A stretch of 64,000 bases of DNA from Calvatia gigantea. Taxonomy: Eukaryota; Basidiomycota; Agaricomycetes; Agaricales; Lycoperdaceae. The translations under genes were made by a program, and so were the position numbers. How positions within the stretch are numbered: position 1 is the stretch's first letter; every line of letters starts with the position of its first letter. A model generated the notes under the pieces. The model saw nothing but the letters and a program-made list of their open reading frames with translations. It searched no databases and was not told the DNA's origin. This document shows, in pieces, positions 22,966 to 36,713 of the stretch. The stretch spans positions 1,178,001-1,242,000 of the forward strand of contig JACAAK010000002.1 in assembly GCA_025093985.1 (NCBI GenBank). Direction: 5' to 3'.

Positions 22966-23710
22966 TCACGCTGCTTTGATATGGGTGTCACGTCAGATTG
23001 AGCTGTATATAGTTTGTATGCTTGAGGCTGGAGAACGCAGATTGACCCATTGGTAAGCTGATGATGATCAGGTTTTCATAAGCGCCTCTGTCAGTATGCA
23101 GGAGTTTGAATTTGCCTGAAGTGGATGCGGCGCCCGACGGAATGGATGGAAGCACAAACGATCGGATTGCATGTAAGTATTACAGCTGCGGTAGGGGCTC
23201 GTTATATTGGATTGATCGCGGTGGGCCGATGCGTGTGTGAGGAAGAAGAACAGGATGTGGTCGGATAAATAATGGTGACTATTGAGTGACTATTGTCTAG
23301 GACTAAGATGGCAACGTGTGCTCGTCGAGCTCGATAGGGAACTGAATTGTCGCAGGGACGGGAAGAGTCCGTGGGAGGCCCGGAGGAACGAGGTGACACA
23401 GCACCTCAAAGGCACCGTTCGTGACGTGTTACGAAGGCGCGTGACTCTAGCGGAAGCATGTGACGGCAGTGTGACACCTGAAAGGAAATATCGTCCTGCA
23501 GCGGAGCTTGGACCTCAGTCTTGCAGGCTTTCGCCTCCGCCGTCAACATCTCCCGTTCTTTATCTTCTACCACTCCTAGTTCTCGTCCAGTTGCGGTATT
23601 TCTCAGAACAATATCGATTTCATCCGATCTCACCGCTATTCTTCCCCTGCGTAGACCCTGAGATACTTATTTAAACCCCCTGCTAGTCCATCTGGGAGTG
23701 GACACAGCAG
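22966..23710. other. Intergenic region between LUC7 and the next gene (745 bp)
   Basis: This holds the LUC7 3' end and the promoter/leader of the gene at 23711. An open frame at 23282-23674 begins with a non-ATG codon and has no recognisable domain. The last 150 bases are pyrimidine-rich, as is common just before fungal start codons. I see no gene. Confidence 0.5.
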
Positions 23711-26700
23711 ATGTCTCCACTAAATCCTGCGCAATTCGAGCAGGATGTCCATGACAATGGCGCGAGCGACATGGACACCACCCCAATCACCCAGGCCGTC
23801 GATCCCGCCTTCCTGTCGGGCATTTCTCCTCCCCCTCACCAAGAATCTACCCTCCAGTCCCAGCTCCAGCCTTCCCAAATATACATCGACAAGTCTGATT
23901 CCGCGAACTCTATCATAGCGCCCCTACACGTTTCTATGCCCGACCTAACCACTTCAGCCTTCATCTCCCCCATGGAAGCCCTTGATAGTACAATCCCTGC
24001 AATACACACAGCTCCTGCTGCGTTTGTGGGTGACTTTGCGCCCCATCCTGACCCTTTTTCAGTGGTCCAACCATTAGAAAATTCCATGAATGTCGAGCTC
24101 CAGACGGCGAACCATGTCTTATCAGCATCACCTCAATCGCAGGGTCAGTCGCCCGCTATGCATGGTTCCGCTTCTTCATATCCTGCGGGTGTGACATCGT
24201 CTCTTGAGTCTGCACTCGATTTAACAGGCGTCTCAACGGGCCGTAGTCGCGCAAGTACTTCTGTGTCTCCTCCCGCTAATCCTATCCCCTTCACTCAGCT
24301 ACCTATGCCACCCCAGCATCCTCTCCCCCTTGCCTTCCCCGACGTGGATGACCTTGCCCAACAAGAAGCAGCCCTCCTGGGAACAGCTGAGCCTCATTTT
24401 TTTCTGGTTCCTCTCCTGAAACAGTAGGCGACCTGATTTGACTTTGTTCCTAACTCATTAATTTTTGCTCTTTCCTTTTCTAGAATTGCCCAAACAGCCG
24501 AATCGGCGGGTTATGCCCTGTACAATCATGATGGTGCTTCGGCCTCATCGAAAGTTGACGAACTCAAGGCCAGTATTTCAAAAGTGTCTGAGATGTTGGA
24601 CCGGTTAACTGTGTCAAAATCGGAACAATCGCGGAAACGTGGTGCCACCGAGTTAGACGAGGGCCGCAGTGTGAAAGCTCCCAAAAGGGAACCGCAGGAG
24701 GACTTGCCCTTGCTCACTCAGATCGAGGCTTCCATCAGCATTCCGACGGACCGGTCGCCAACCTATCCTACACCCCTATCAGCACATCCATTGAACAGTG
24801 CTGGTCGACCGATTGTGCCTTTCCCTAATTCACACTCCCAACCACCCTCACGCGCATCTACGCCCCCCGAAGCACCTCACCAAGGCCGCCTATCCTTCGG
24901 TTCCTCCCCCTCTTTCCCGGCTTTCGTCCCATCCTCTCCTGCTGTTGAGTTCCCTCCAAAAATTGCACCTTCGGGATGTTCCCCTCCTGCCTTTGCTGTT
25001 CCTACACCCGGAGCCCCTCAATGGACTGATCCTCTTACTCCTTCCTCGCGTCATCATCACTCTTTGTCGGCTGGGTCGATCACGTCACCGTTGCAAACGA
25101 TACCGATAACCTCTGGTGTCAATCCCGCGATTCCTCGCACTCTCGATGGTTTCACACCGGGTATTCAAGCCGTACCTCCTCCTATGATTACCCCTTCAGC
25201 TTCGACGCTTGGTCCTCCGATCGGTCGCATGTCCCGCTCAGGCTCTATCACTGGCGTTCCTTACAGTAACCAGTTTTCGTTTAATTTTGTTTCAAAAGAA
25301 ACGCCGACCTGGTCCACGATTTCTCAGCAAACCCAGAATCTGCCGCCCACACCTCAATCATCGCGATCTCAATCACAGTCCAACTGGTATTTTGGACCCT
25401 CAGAACATTCCGCTCCTTCTGGGTCCCCGTCGACTACTTCTGACGTTTCGAGCACAATGGCTGGTACGGCACCAAATACCACGCGAAGTAGCCCGGCTGA
25501 CCCTGACGACAACGACGATGATCACGACTCGGATGGAAGTGAGCCCCAGTATAAATCATCCCATGGTAAAAAGGTTGGACGAGTAATGTCCACTAGCTCT
25601 TCTGATACTAAGCCTTATCACCTAGATATTGCGTGACAACCATGGACCCAGTGCATCTTCCTCCGATGTTCCCATCGAGTACCGGGCAGAGGTTGACCGA
25701 ATTTTTTTCGAATACCTCAACAAAGTCTGCTCAAATCGTACGTATTCAATACCAAACGTGCCGGCAGTCGCCTTATGGTCTTGTTTCTTTGTACTCTTAG
25801 TCGATGCCACCGATTCAAAGGGGGAACCGATCCATCAGACCCTCATGGCCAAGAAGATGCAACGTCTAGACGAATCTCCCGATTTTCGACCGTTCAAGTT
25901 CCGCATCCAAGCTTTTACATTGGCTTTTTTGGAGGAGGTGAGCTATTTTTGCCATCATATCCCATTTTGGATTGATCATTATTTCTCTTTTTGTGCAGCT
26001 TGCACACCAGGGATATCCAGAGGAAAAGATTCCCATGAAAAAGGTAACCCCATCTTCATAAGAACATCAGTCCGTAAACTGATTCTACTCAACAGATTCG
26101 CAATTATTTATGGCGCCAACCGCACATCTTGCGATTCAACGAGGATGGAAAGAAGGCTAAATCGAAGGGCAACCACATCTGGAACATCGAGGCAAAGAAG
26201 ACCGGTGAGGGGAAATGGGAGTTCAGACCTTTCCATCGAAAGCTTGCGGGTACACCCCCCAGTGTGGCCTACTGTGGTTTGCGCTGGTCGTGGACACCGC
26301 GTATCTGGGATCCTCAAGCTTCCTGGCAGAACGTGCCTGTTACTTATAGTTCTCCAAATCTCCCCCCTTGGCTCTCGTGGAAGGACGATGTTCTCTCCGG
26401 GATCCCTCCCCCTGATGCCGAGAACTGCACCGTGACTGTGGACGCGAAGGTTGGTGTGTTTTCCCTATGACGTTGGGTAATGATGTATAATTTCGATAGT
26501 TTGTGATTGATGGGCAGGAAGGATACTTGTCACACACATTCAACATTACCATCGCGCCAGTGTCTTCGATTGACACAACCTCGTTCTCTCGCTCCCGGCG
26601 ACCTTCTTTAGCCGGCGAACCCCCAAAACGAAGTACGAGCGATTCTGCGCTCTTCCAAGCTCCACAGCGGTACGTCACCTCTAAACGATTACTTCTTTGT

Positions 26701-27341
26701 TTTGAACTAATTCTATCCCACCTTCCAGAGCTAGGGCACGTGCCATACACCCCCCCATTGAATCCGCCGACACGCGCGTGATTCGCGTCTTGCAGACGGC
26801 AGCCCAACGTGTCACACAGGAGGCAGAGTCACAATTGGTGTCGGCTTCGCCTCCTAGGAATAACCTGCAAGATCTCGTCAAACAGAAGCACGTCCTGGAC
26901 CAGACCGTAGATGCTTATGACAAAGCATTGTCGGGTCAAGGTCGTAACGAAACAAATATATTAGCCGTCGCCGCCCAACAAGTCGTAGTCCAAGCTGCGC
27001 ACAAAGTCTACGCTGACCGCGGTGGCTTCCCGCTCCAGAATGAGGCCGCCATCCAGGGTGTCACTGTCGGTGAACTGACCGAAGTCACTCAGGATGCCAT
27101 TGCTAGGGCCGTCAGAAGGAACGGAACAGCCTCTACTGAGGTTGACATTGTCGTGACTGCTGCAGATATTATTAAATCAGAGTCCGATGCTGCATCGGCA
27201 GTCACAGTTGCCCAAGGAAAGGTCCAACCGATAGCGTCTCAAACCCGCTCTTTATCTGCAGGGACGCTGCCAACGAGGATGAATCCACCTTTGGCCAACG
27301 GTTATCCTACAAATCTCTCACCCCTCCCTGAATATTCTTAA
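23711..27341 (+). CDS. Large conserved basidiomycete protein of unknown function
   Basis: Exons are 23711-24423, 24484-25582, 25626-25737, 25801-25937, 25999-26043, 26096-26449, 26500-26669 and 26729-27341. Together they encode about 1,080 residues. The first 600 are low-complexity Ser/Pro/Thr/Gln with a short coiled coil (ELKASISKVSEMLDRL) and a basic patch (RSVKAPKREP). The middle is globular and looks conserved: EYRAEVDRIFFEYLNKVCSN, FRPFKFRIQAFTLAFLEEL, IPMKKIRNYLWRQPHILRF, NHIWNIEAKK, and a Trp-rich WSWTPRIWDPQASWQN that resembles the carbohydrate/protein-binding face of a beta sandwich. The C-terminus is alpha-helical, Ala/Val-rich. No enzyme motif or TM is seen. A nuclear or scaffold role is a guess. 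Confidence 0.8.
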
Positions 27342-27625
27342 TCAACCCTTATTACTCAAAATTGCTACTATGCCTTTCAACCAAAGACTCTTTTTGGGCT
27401 CTTCCCCTTTTTCTCTTTTTTGGTGGTATATGACATTTTCTCTTTGGGTATTTTGTTTCAGGGTTTGAAGTGTATCTTTGCTTCTCCGGCTTATTGGTAT
27501 GCACGGGACATTGCTTGTGATTTGTTATCTTGCATTTCTTCTCCTTGTTCTTAGAACTTCCATCCGCTTTCTGGTTTTCAGGTGTTTGGTTTGGACTCTT
27601 TTCGGGGATTTTGTAGTCTTATTAT

Positions 27626-30600
27626 TCATACGAAGAGTGTATCACATACTTGACATGCAACTGCATTGTGCACATTCAACAACGTACAGGCTGTGCAAAC
27701 TTTGCCAGTCGGCATCACACCTTCTCGCGAACTCGGGTTTGAGTCCTGACATTGACTAGGTTCGTGTTCGTTGACTCCACCGGATAAAACTGTTCCCCCA
27801 AAGCCGCGTTCTGTTTCTCTCCTCTGCTTCTTAAAGGGTTGTCCCTCGAAGTCACTGTCACTTCCATAGACTTCATTTTCTTCTCGCAAGTCCAATATCT
27901 CGTTGGCGCACATCTGAAGATCATCTACTGTCACCTCATTATCTTGTAGTTCTTGCCCACGGAAAAATAGTCGCTGACAGATTGTGGGTATCTTGTATTC
28001 TTCCTGAATCTTTCAATAACAATAGCATTAGTTCTCACGTCCATCATTCTCAATTATATATAAAGACCTACCTTCACCCTGATGTCCTTTATAGTCGTCT
28101 TCTTTGTGACCATGAATCTCCGCTTTTCGCTTTCGCGTGATTGGCGGAGTCGCTTCGATTGTCGTGTCCCATTTTTGCTTGAGTATGTGGTAATGGGCTG
28201 TCGGTTCGTCGATGTTTCCGCCTTCTGCCCTCGTAGCAGTTGGACTGTGATGTCCGCGGTCACCCACTCCGTTTTCCTGGTGATTTTACGCTCGAGACAC
28301 TGGGACTGAAATGCAATATGTCCACTCACCTCTTAAGACAGCAGCTTTCGCAGACGAGAATATCAGATTCATAGGTTTTGTCACTGCCATCATTTTGAGA
28401 AACCTTCCTTAGACTGATGCGTGGTCCAGTGTCATACCTAAAAGGAAAGGTAAATCACTTGTCATGTGGTCTTGAGGAAGACGATTTGATAGAAGCTCAC
28501 AGTGTTTGTAAAACGTCCCAATCAGCTTGACGAATGATAGTGGCTGTCACTTCAATGTCCGAGGGACAATTAGGTTCAAGGATGAGTAAGGCGTGTTCGC
28601 ACAAGAAGGGGGAAGTATCTAGTCTATCAGGTCGGATGTGATCCGCCGGGTTAGTGAGCCAGGACTGCCATCCGTTAAAGAATTCAGTGGGTATGACCGC
28701 AAAGGTATCGTCTTGCTCGGTGAATGGTACACCTTCGTACATGAACTTGAGCAGAGCCTGAGGGCTAACGTTAACCATACCTTTCTTGTTCACGATATGG
28801 CATACCTTTTCTTCCTCTGCACGGCGCCTCGATTCCCGTTTGTCTTCCTTTGAGATTTGAACCAGTGCATCACAGACAGCGCAAGGCTCCATGTCGCTGG
28901 GTACTAGCTCCCATGATGGAAATAAATTCCTTAAAAGATGGGCGGCCTAATCAATCAAGGGGGGGATCAGAAAAAGGAGCGTCAATGAGTAACCACTCTC
29001 ACAGGCTCGGATATCTTTCGTCGATGCAAGCTATTTAATGCCAGTGCGCCATGCCCGCACAATACTTGTTCTCGATACTCGAGAGAATCTGGCGCAGGGT
29101 CATCCACTGAGGCCTTATGCATCTTCGGTTTTGACAGCCTCCAATCTGCGAATATCAGCTGGTGTACTACTTGGCAAAATATTTCTGACCTTTAAGCCAC
29201 TTTTTCGATATCCAATACCCCAGAACATCATCCTCTGCATCGGAGATTTCATCGAATTCCTTCACCAATTTGGGGTGTTCGAGGTTGTAGAGTCGCTCTT
29301 TTGAAACAAAGTAAGACAGTGACAAAGCCGATAGGCTACATGCGCAGATACCTCGGAACTCCAGGAGGACACAGTCTTGGCACACGTCTTCGGGTGAAGG
29401 CGGAGGCTCATATTTACCACCGGTCAGCTCTACCATCCCCTGATATGCGCTCTATCGAGGATCAGTTGACTGACGACGAGGCGTATCTTCAGTACTTACT
29501 CGCCTAACGCGTTTCATGTTTTTCGCCTGCGTTGGGTCCAACTTATGGTGCACGCATCTAATACAATCGTCTGGTTTGGCTGGAGAAGATTCATCAGTTC
29601 GTTCCGCTGGTTTATCGCATATCTCGGGTTCGGTAATTGGTGATGTAGGTTTGGCGAGGTGTATACAATCTTGAGTCAACCAGTTTTGTAGCCATTGCCG
29701 ATTGACGACAACGCAATCCTGGGGAAAATTAACAATCACTAGGTGTTTGACCTTGACGTTGGCGACTTACATCATCAATAGATCTCGCATTCCAGGTCCG
29801 AAAGATATCCACCACCCGTTGACGAATGGAAACAAAGGACTCCTTAATAGACTCTTCCCTAACAGAGTAGAATGAGTAAACCAACCACGGATAACATGTT
29901 TTGTCCTACTTTTGAATGAACGACCTGCACTCCTCTTCGTGGTCCCTATTCTGATCGTGAATAAATTCAAGCGCTTGCGGAGGGGGTAATGGAATTTGGA
30001 TTTCCTTGTTGCGCTGAGTACTTCGACGCACATAGATGAGCATATATGCGTCTTTGGAAGTGATAGTCCTAAAAACGGCGTCAGATTACGTCGTCCAAAA
30101 CTCAGTTTCAGCTCGCCTCGGTATATGCTCTGATCCGCTGTCCAGTGATCAGGTCACTTATCCGACGGATACAGTAGACGTAACGTTCCGTACCTGATGT
30201 CCTCATCGCCTGTGACGATTCTACGCCTCTTCGCGGGCCGCTTAGCTTGGTTACTTTCACTAATGGAGGAAATGAGCTAGAGAAGACGCAAGGTGACGAG
30301 GTACTTTTTCACCTGGGAGGGTTTATTTTATTCTCTACATTTGGCACCCCCTTAGCGATTTTCTTGTCCCCAAGCGTCTTAATCCTAGTTACCACCTCAT
30401 CGTTGAATTGGAACCAAGATTGCCTCCTGTCCCTTGATATGTAACTGGGTAATGTGCATATGGAATAACTACTCACTCCGTGTCATAAACTTGTGCTTCA
30501 TAATGGCCATGATATGCACTTGCTCCCTTGTGCAAAAGGATACCCGCTAACTCGTAAACATTGTCCCCTTGCTCTTGGGTGGTTCCTCCGGCGCCATGCT

Positions 30601-32167
30601 CCAGAAACTGGTTCATATCGAGAATGGTCGGGAATGAGATCGTGTGCTTCGACTTCTTCCTTTCCATAGTTGAATAGTCATATATAAAGCGAAGCAAAGA
30701 GAAATGTAAAATTGGAGGTAGTTGAGTGAGTTGGGTATATCTCGTTGCATCTCGTAGATCATCGCACTGCGGGCAGCGATACCTAAGCCTGCATGGGGAA
30801 AGAACTCTTTCGAAGGGGCAGCTATGCTCACTGATTGTCACCTGTAAGCTTCTCTTCGTGTAGCATAGCTTTTACGCAATCCTCAAGTTGGGAATTCCTC
30901 TGATGGGTGTTAGGCATTATTGTGAACTGGAACGGAAGGCCGTACTTCGAATCTAACTCCTATCTCCAGAAAGTCTGTAGTTCTCTCTGAACGATAGCCA
31001 CACGAATCACAGACAGTGCCATATACTTGTGTTCCTTGAAACTGGAACAATCAGTGGGAAGATACACAATTAATCGAGTTCAACAACCTGATCGGAGACG
31101 AGCGAGCATAATTCTGGGACGGATTGCTTCTTAAACTCAGAGTCCAGGAGTGACATGAAAAGCTTCGAGAATCTGCATAAACAAGTAGTGTAAGGGCGTA
31201 ATCGGCCCAACATACAAGAATGGTACTGGACTCACTCCTGAGCATCTTGTTGTTCTGAAGCTCGTAACTGTAAGCTTTCCACTAGTCTTGTCGGGTTGAA
31301 GACTTTGCGCGAGCTCTCCTGTAACGCAGCAAAGGTGACTTGAAGTTGAAAAAGAGGAGAATCCTAAATTCGATCCTATGAAGCGATGCACCATATACCA
31401 AGAACCAACGATGGTCATACCTCCGGTGCCACTGCGGTCCTCGTTTGGGACTGACATTGGTAGACGCACTTGCGGAAGGCCAGGATCCGGAACCAGACCT
31501 GTGAAATATGATTGGTTCGTTGTACACTAGTAAAAAGGCGGCGGTATACCTGCAGGGAAGCATTGGCGTAACAAGTGGCTCCCAGATTCTGGTAGACCGT
31601 GGTCAGTCACTCGAGGGCGCAGTAACTGTTTCGTGATACGTACCCTCAACCCCACAGGAAGGTCTGGTTCTCGCTTGTCTGTGGTGGGATTAAAGTCGCC
31701 TGCGGCCATATTTAAGAACTCCGTCAACACATTTGCTAGATACGGTTCAGGATATCTGTTCACAATAGAGGTAAATTGGAATGTATACCCTCGTCTTCCC
31801 AGCTGTCCTGCCCAAGATAATTCAAGCAATTTGGATTGTCTTTACAGCTCCTCTTTGTACATTTCGCTTCTTCATCATCGGAGACGACAATGATATCATC
31901 TTCCCTGGACTCTGTTTCTTCCAGTACTTGGACCCGAAATAGCGCATATTTGTTCTTGCAAAACGGGTTCTTATTTCTTGCTGAAAGTCCATACGCCATT
32001 AAGTAGTGTTCTGGAGTGATATCCGTCGCCCGAGAGACCTCGGTTCCTACCCACGCCCACAAGGGGGATTGCAGATTCCTTGTCGGCACTAGGTAGCGTT
32101 TGAGGGACTCGCCCGGGGCGAGGCCCCTGTTCGGGGTAGGACTGCGTTTGCGACGCTTGGTGGGCAT
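27626..32167 (-). CDS. USP48-type ubiquitin-specific protease with DUSP, ubiquitin-like and zinc-finger parts
   Basis: The start MPTKRRKRSPTPNRGLAPGE (32167) leads to NPNCLNYLGQ, as in USP48. The peptidase Cys box is NLGATCYANASLQ (Cys codon near 31572), reached by splicing VGLR to NLGAT. EQQDAQEF-like and CxxC parts follow. The His box GASAYHGHYEAQVYD lies near 30500-30530. A DUSP-like block (VVNRQWLQNWLTQD) is at about 29660-29720. A ubiquitin-like domain (RRFMVTKKTTIKDIRVK to VTVDDLQMCANEILDL) lies at about 27880-28140. The gene ends with a CTAC-x10-CQVC finger resembling RanBP2 type. More than 12 introns interrupt it. In the family this enzyme removes ubiquitin in the nucleus. Confidence 0.9.
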
Positions 32168-32328
32168 GTTGTGGGCAAAAAGCAAGGACGTAAATGGGTG
32201 AATGAACGCGCAGACGCGCACTTCGGGCGCACTTCGGCGCCTGAAGGGTTGGACTGATAAATGTCACAACTCCAGTTGATCGCAGTCACCTGCTTCAGCG
32301 CTTCAGCTTATGCGCCATCCCTCGTCAA

Positions 32329-34780
32329 ATGGACACCAATCCCCCTCCTAATCCTTCCGCACTCGGCAAGATAGGCCTCAGATTGAGGAATAAATTCCAA
32401 CCCAAAGGCAATGCTACTTTAGCCCGTCTCCAAAGACGTCAAGCCTTTGTGTCCGTCTTCACTCGCCACGTTTCCCGATTAATGTAAGTGTACCCTGTTG
32501 CTATGTTGTTTCAATTCTTTCTGGAGCTCAATGTCTGAACCAGAGCCGCGTTTCTGGCCTTTGGGTATCTTTGGTTGTTGATTTTGCCTTCTCCGAGATT
32601 GGGACGGGGAACCTATATAGATGAGAATGCTTTGCAACCCAACCAGGTATGTTACTCGCTAAACACAACACTTTAAATGAGACACGGCCTCAGGTAAATA
32701 CATACTGGGGTTGGGGAGATGTTCACGCGGCGGATAAATACTTGGAACAACTTGAGTCACTGCGGGACTCAAATGCAACCAGTACCCAGTACGTATCTCT
32801 TCATTTGACCCAAGAATTGCTCCGTGGAACTGATCAAAATATAGACGCGCCCAACTCTTGGTGAACGAGTTCTCTAAACTCGGGCTGTCATCGGCCTTGC
32901 AAAATTACTCTTTCAAGTTAAGCTCAAGCCACAAGGTGCGCCTGCCCTCTCATCTCATGTACTGTTTAAATTTAATTTATTATAGAATATAGTCGGTACT
33001 AATGCATATGCTGTTCTTACATCGCCGCGGGGGCCACGTAACGAAGCAATGGTGATCAGCGCATCCTGGCTGAGCAGGACTGGCGAAGGGGATGGCACGT
33101 TGAACCTCCGAGGTGTATCCACTACCCTTACCTTTGCTAGATTTGCGAAAAGTGAGCCTCATACGTCGAGGCCAATATAACGCTGCTAATAAATGTCTCT
33201 AGACTATTCTCTATGGGCGAAAGATATCATATTCGTTGTTAGCGACGGATACCTTGATGGTATGCACGCGTGGCTAAATGTATACCATGGTACCCAGCAA
33301 TCCAGTGAGTGTAAGCGAAGTGAAGCCAGGCGAGACATTGACATTGTTTGCTGTAGATCTCGATGCTGAACCCTTAGAGTTGTCGTCTGGTGTAATATGG
33401 ACCGCACTTAATATTGATTATCCGGGCCATTCTTTTTCCCATCTCGGACTCTTCTTTGGTAAGGTTCCCCCGTGAAACCAAACACGGTTCAATTGACAGA
33501 TATTCAGAGGGTCTAAATGGCAGGCTTCCGAACCAAGACTTGATGAACTCTGTCCATCGTATTGCCCGTTACACTGGGCAAGTTCCGGTTACGGTCTACG
33601 ACCACCTTGAATGGAGAGATCCCTCCGCTCAACCTTCTGAATTCACTCTCTTGCCTCCATCCCTGCGCCACAACCCTGAATTTAATGATTTCAGCTACCA
33701 AGCAAAGAATATCCTCCGACATGTTGGATATCAAGCGAAGGGAAGAGCGAGTGGCGTGCATGGTCTCTATCATCGGTGAGCTGCTGTCACTAAACTAATC
33801 GCCTTTTCTCATAAGTTCAGGTTCCGCATCGATGCTATTACCATTTTCGCTGTGCCTGCCACTGGACCTCATGGTTTCCATGCTTTGGGACGGTAATGAT
33901 ATTTTTTTGGTTATTTCTTCTGTTCAATGCTGATCCAAGTGATAATCGGCAGAATCTTAGAATCGAGCCTTCGTACAATGAACAACCTTCTTGAACGCTT
34001 ACATGCATCGTTCTTCTTTTTCATACTGACAACACCTGATCGATTCATGAAAATCGGAAGCTATCTCCCAAGCGTGATTTTGATCAGTGTCGCGATGATG
34101 TTTCGAGGACTTCGATGCTGGGTGGACGCCGGATGGAAGCCCGATCATCCTCCCGAGGACAAAGATAATAACTCCCCCAAAACGATCGCATGGTCCAAAC
34201 GAACCCGTCATGTGTTACACGTCCTCGCCACGATGCTGATGACCCACTTGCTTGGTATCGTCCTATTCTTTACAACGAAAAGTTCTTGGTTTTTGGATCA
34301 CCAAAAGGTGCGGTTCCTGGTAATCCAAAATCAGCGTTGTCACTCAAACCAACCTAGTTGCACGCACCCATTATTGTATTCGCAGTCTCAGCGATTCCGT
34401 TCGCGTTATCCAAGATACCTTATTCGCTGAGCCAAGATGCTGCTCCCCCTTGGCTCGTCTTGAAGGCCTTGAACCTCTGTTTCGCGTCTACTGTAGTCTC
34501 CACCATTACATTGCTGAACTTCTCTCTGGCTGCTTTACTGGCAGTCACACTCGGACTTCCGCTCTTACTTGCCCATCCCGCTAGCTCGAAGCTTTCCTCA
34601 GGGATCAAATATATACTCTACGCCCTCCTCGCTTCCGGTTGGCTCTTCTTTCATCAGGAAACAAGGAATGCGATCTGGCAGTGGGAGATTCTCTCAGTAT
34701 GGTTCGGTCCATTTATATGTCTCATGTATTTTCCTTTAGTTATCCAAGCCGGCATTGTATGCATTTCATCATGCTCCTGA
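32329..34780 (+). CDS. GAA1: GPI transamidase subunit GAA1
   Basis: This ER multi-pass subunit of GPI transamidase attaches GPI anchors to proteins. The N-terminus MDTNPPPNPSALGKIGLRLR precedes a first TM (AAFLAFGYLWLLILPSP) and the luminal, M28-peptidase-like domain. That domain carries LVNEFSKLGL, GTNAYAVLTSPRGP, EAMVISASWLS and IDYPGHSFSHLGLFFEG-like segments, then GPHGFHALGRILESSLRTMN with NNLLERLHASFFFF, the GAA1 hallmark. At least five further TMs follow (LPSVILISVAMMFRG, HVLATMLMTHLLGIVLFF, ITLLNFSLAALLAVTLGL, and others). About 10 introns are present. The ATG at 32329 is the first one in frame. Confidence 0.93.
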
Positions 34781-34822
34781 AGGAATAGTATACATTAAAA
34801 TAGATGCACTACAAGCGATGGT

Positions 34823-36513
34823 CTAACTTATGTCCATGGCTGAGGGATCATCTGAGCCGAACAAGTCATCTTCCCCGCCACCTGTCTCAACGTCCTGATC
34901 ACCTGTGGCTTCAGGGTCTGTATCCTCCGCAGCATTCATGCTGATGCCTTCTTTCTTCATTCGCTGCTTTTCTTTTAGCTCGTCCCGTTGGCCCAGTTTC
35001 ATTTCGAGATCCGCCGCCAACTTCTTCAATGCATCCTCAAATCGTTTCTGTCGGGTATCGTCAATAAGTCATCTGAGCAACGGCGCGGTTTATGATTTCA
35101 CTCACCCTGATAAGCGGATTCGCTGAGCTTGCAATTTCATTATTTTTCTTGGCTACCGCAGCTTCAAGATCCCGAATTTCTTCATTGAGCAGCTTCCTAG
35201 CCTGGACATCTTCATCATCCTCATCTTCCGAATCCTCCTCCTCACTTTCGTCGTCATCTTCGTCTTCGTCTTCCGCCCCGGCTTCATCTTCATCTCCGAG
35301 AGCAAGGTCGAGCTCTGCGGCTAGCTCCTCATCTATGCCATCTTCCATCTCTTCCTCGTCTCCCTCGTCATCCTCCTCACCGCCCTCTCGCATATCCTCT
35401 CCCGGAGTGGCTGCATCACCAAGGTCGGAGATTGCGGGCGTTGGGGCATCCAGTGGTTCCTCGCGTTCAATATATTCGGAATCAGATAGATCGGGATTGA
35501 CGTTCTCCAAAACATCTGTAATGAAGAACGTCTTGAATAAGGAGGTTCTTGAACGAGAAGTGACACGAACCATATTTGACTTCAGTAGCAAGGGCATCTT
35601 CGTCGAGGAGCCGCTCCACTTGTTCCTCTACGCTTTCGATCGTCTGGAAAATAGATGAGTAATTGATATAGCGCTTTTAAGTGATACCAATTTACCCGTC
35701 GGTTCACTCGCTTCCTAAACCTGCGTTTCCGAGCATGATGCAACGGCGGTGTAATCCCGTGTGGCCAGATGAATTCGTCTATGTTGAAATGATGCTGAGT
35801 TCCGACTTGTTCATCATTCTCAATTTTGTTCTCAACAACGAGCATCTGAGACAGTGTCAGGATGCATAATAATAACACGAAGGAAGGTCGTGACCTGACA
35901 TATATCTGCAACCTTGAACATTTGTTTATTGTCCAGCGTTTTTTGCGATTCGACAATGGACGGAAGGTCCACGAGCTTTGCGGAATACGTGTTATTTCCA
36001 ATATGAAATACAGCTCGGCGAGAGTCTGGAATAAGTTCAGCGTCAAGACCATAAGACGGACTGAAACACAACCTCACCTTTGAACTTGAACCAAACGTCG
36101 TTCGACACCTCCCTTGACTGAACTATTTTTCTGAGCTTCTCCAAATCCTCTCCGGGCGGCATTCGTAGGATAAATTGCTCCTCAAACGCCAGCTCCTCTT
36201 CGTCCGAATCTAACTCCCTGTCATAAGGGCCCAAAAAAGACATGCCAGGAGCCTGAGCAGCAGCTTTTTCACTGAGCTTGAGCTTGAGCTTAGGTTGTGC
36301 CTTAGGCCGCATTACGGATGAACGCGTCGCTCTTTCAGAACCTTCCCCAGATAGATTGAACATGGTGCTTCCGCTGCGAAGTCGAGAACTAGATGCTCGT
36401 TCAGGTAATGTTCTTTGTGTGCGTTGAGAAGAAGAGGCTCTGTCTTTTGGAAGAGGCGTGTCTGGTTGAGTCTCGACATCAACATCGTCAACAACAATGA
36501 GGTCTTCTTCCAT
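34823..36513 (-). CDS. TAF7: TFIID subunit TAF7
   Basis: The TAFII55 N-terminal domain is evident. It reads EEQFILRMPPGEDLEKLRKI, then after a splice ...DVWFKFK-DSRRAVFHIGNN, TYSAKLVDLPSIVESQKTLD and KQMFKVADICQMLVV. IDEFIWPHGITPPLHHARKR is the family's second signature. A long acidic region of about 90 residues rich in Asp/Glu follows, then a C-terminal coiled coil (RKLLNEEIRDLEAAVAKKNN; KLAADLEMKLGQRDELKEKQ). Six or so exons are present. A CACGTG box lies 66-71 bp upstream of the start (36579-36584). Confidence 0.93.
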
Positions 36514-36578
36514 TGGAAAGAGTACGTGAAGTTATGCAGGGGAGGCCCAGCTGCGGCCTGGCTCAGACTAATCACAGT

Positions 36579-36584
36579 CACGTG
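36579..36584. promoter_or_regulatory. CACGTG palindrome upstream of TAF7
   Basis: E-box hexamer in the short spacer between TAF7 and the end of SAM37. Function is inferred only from its position. Confidence 0.25.
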
Positions 36585-36713
36585 CTCTTCACTTAAGGCC
36601 TCAAGTTAATGGTTTGCAAACTTCAAAGTCTAAACTCAACTCCAGTGCTAAACCCAGAAGTCAACTCGAAGGGATTAGTACCATAACGCTCAGATACAGA
36701 TATGTCTTCTATA

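Noticed and set aside
23282..23674. Plus-strand ORF of 130 codons before the large unknown gene
   Set aside because: Begins with a non-ATG codon and has no domain; better explained as promoter and leader.
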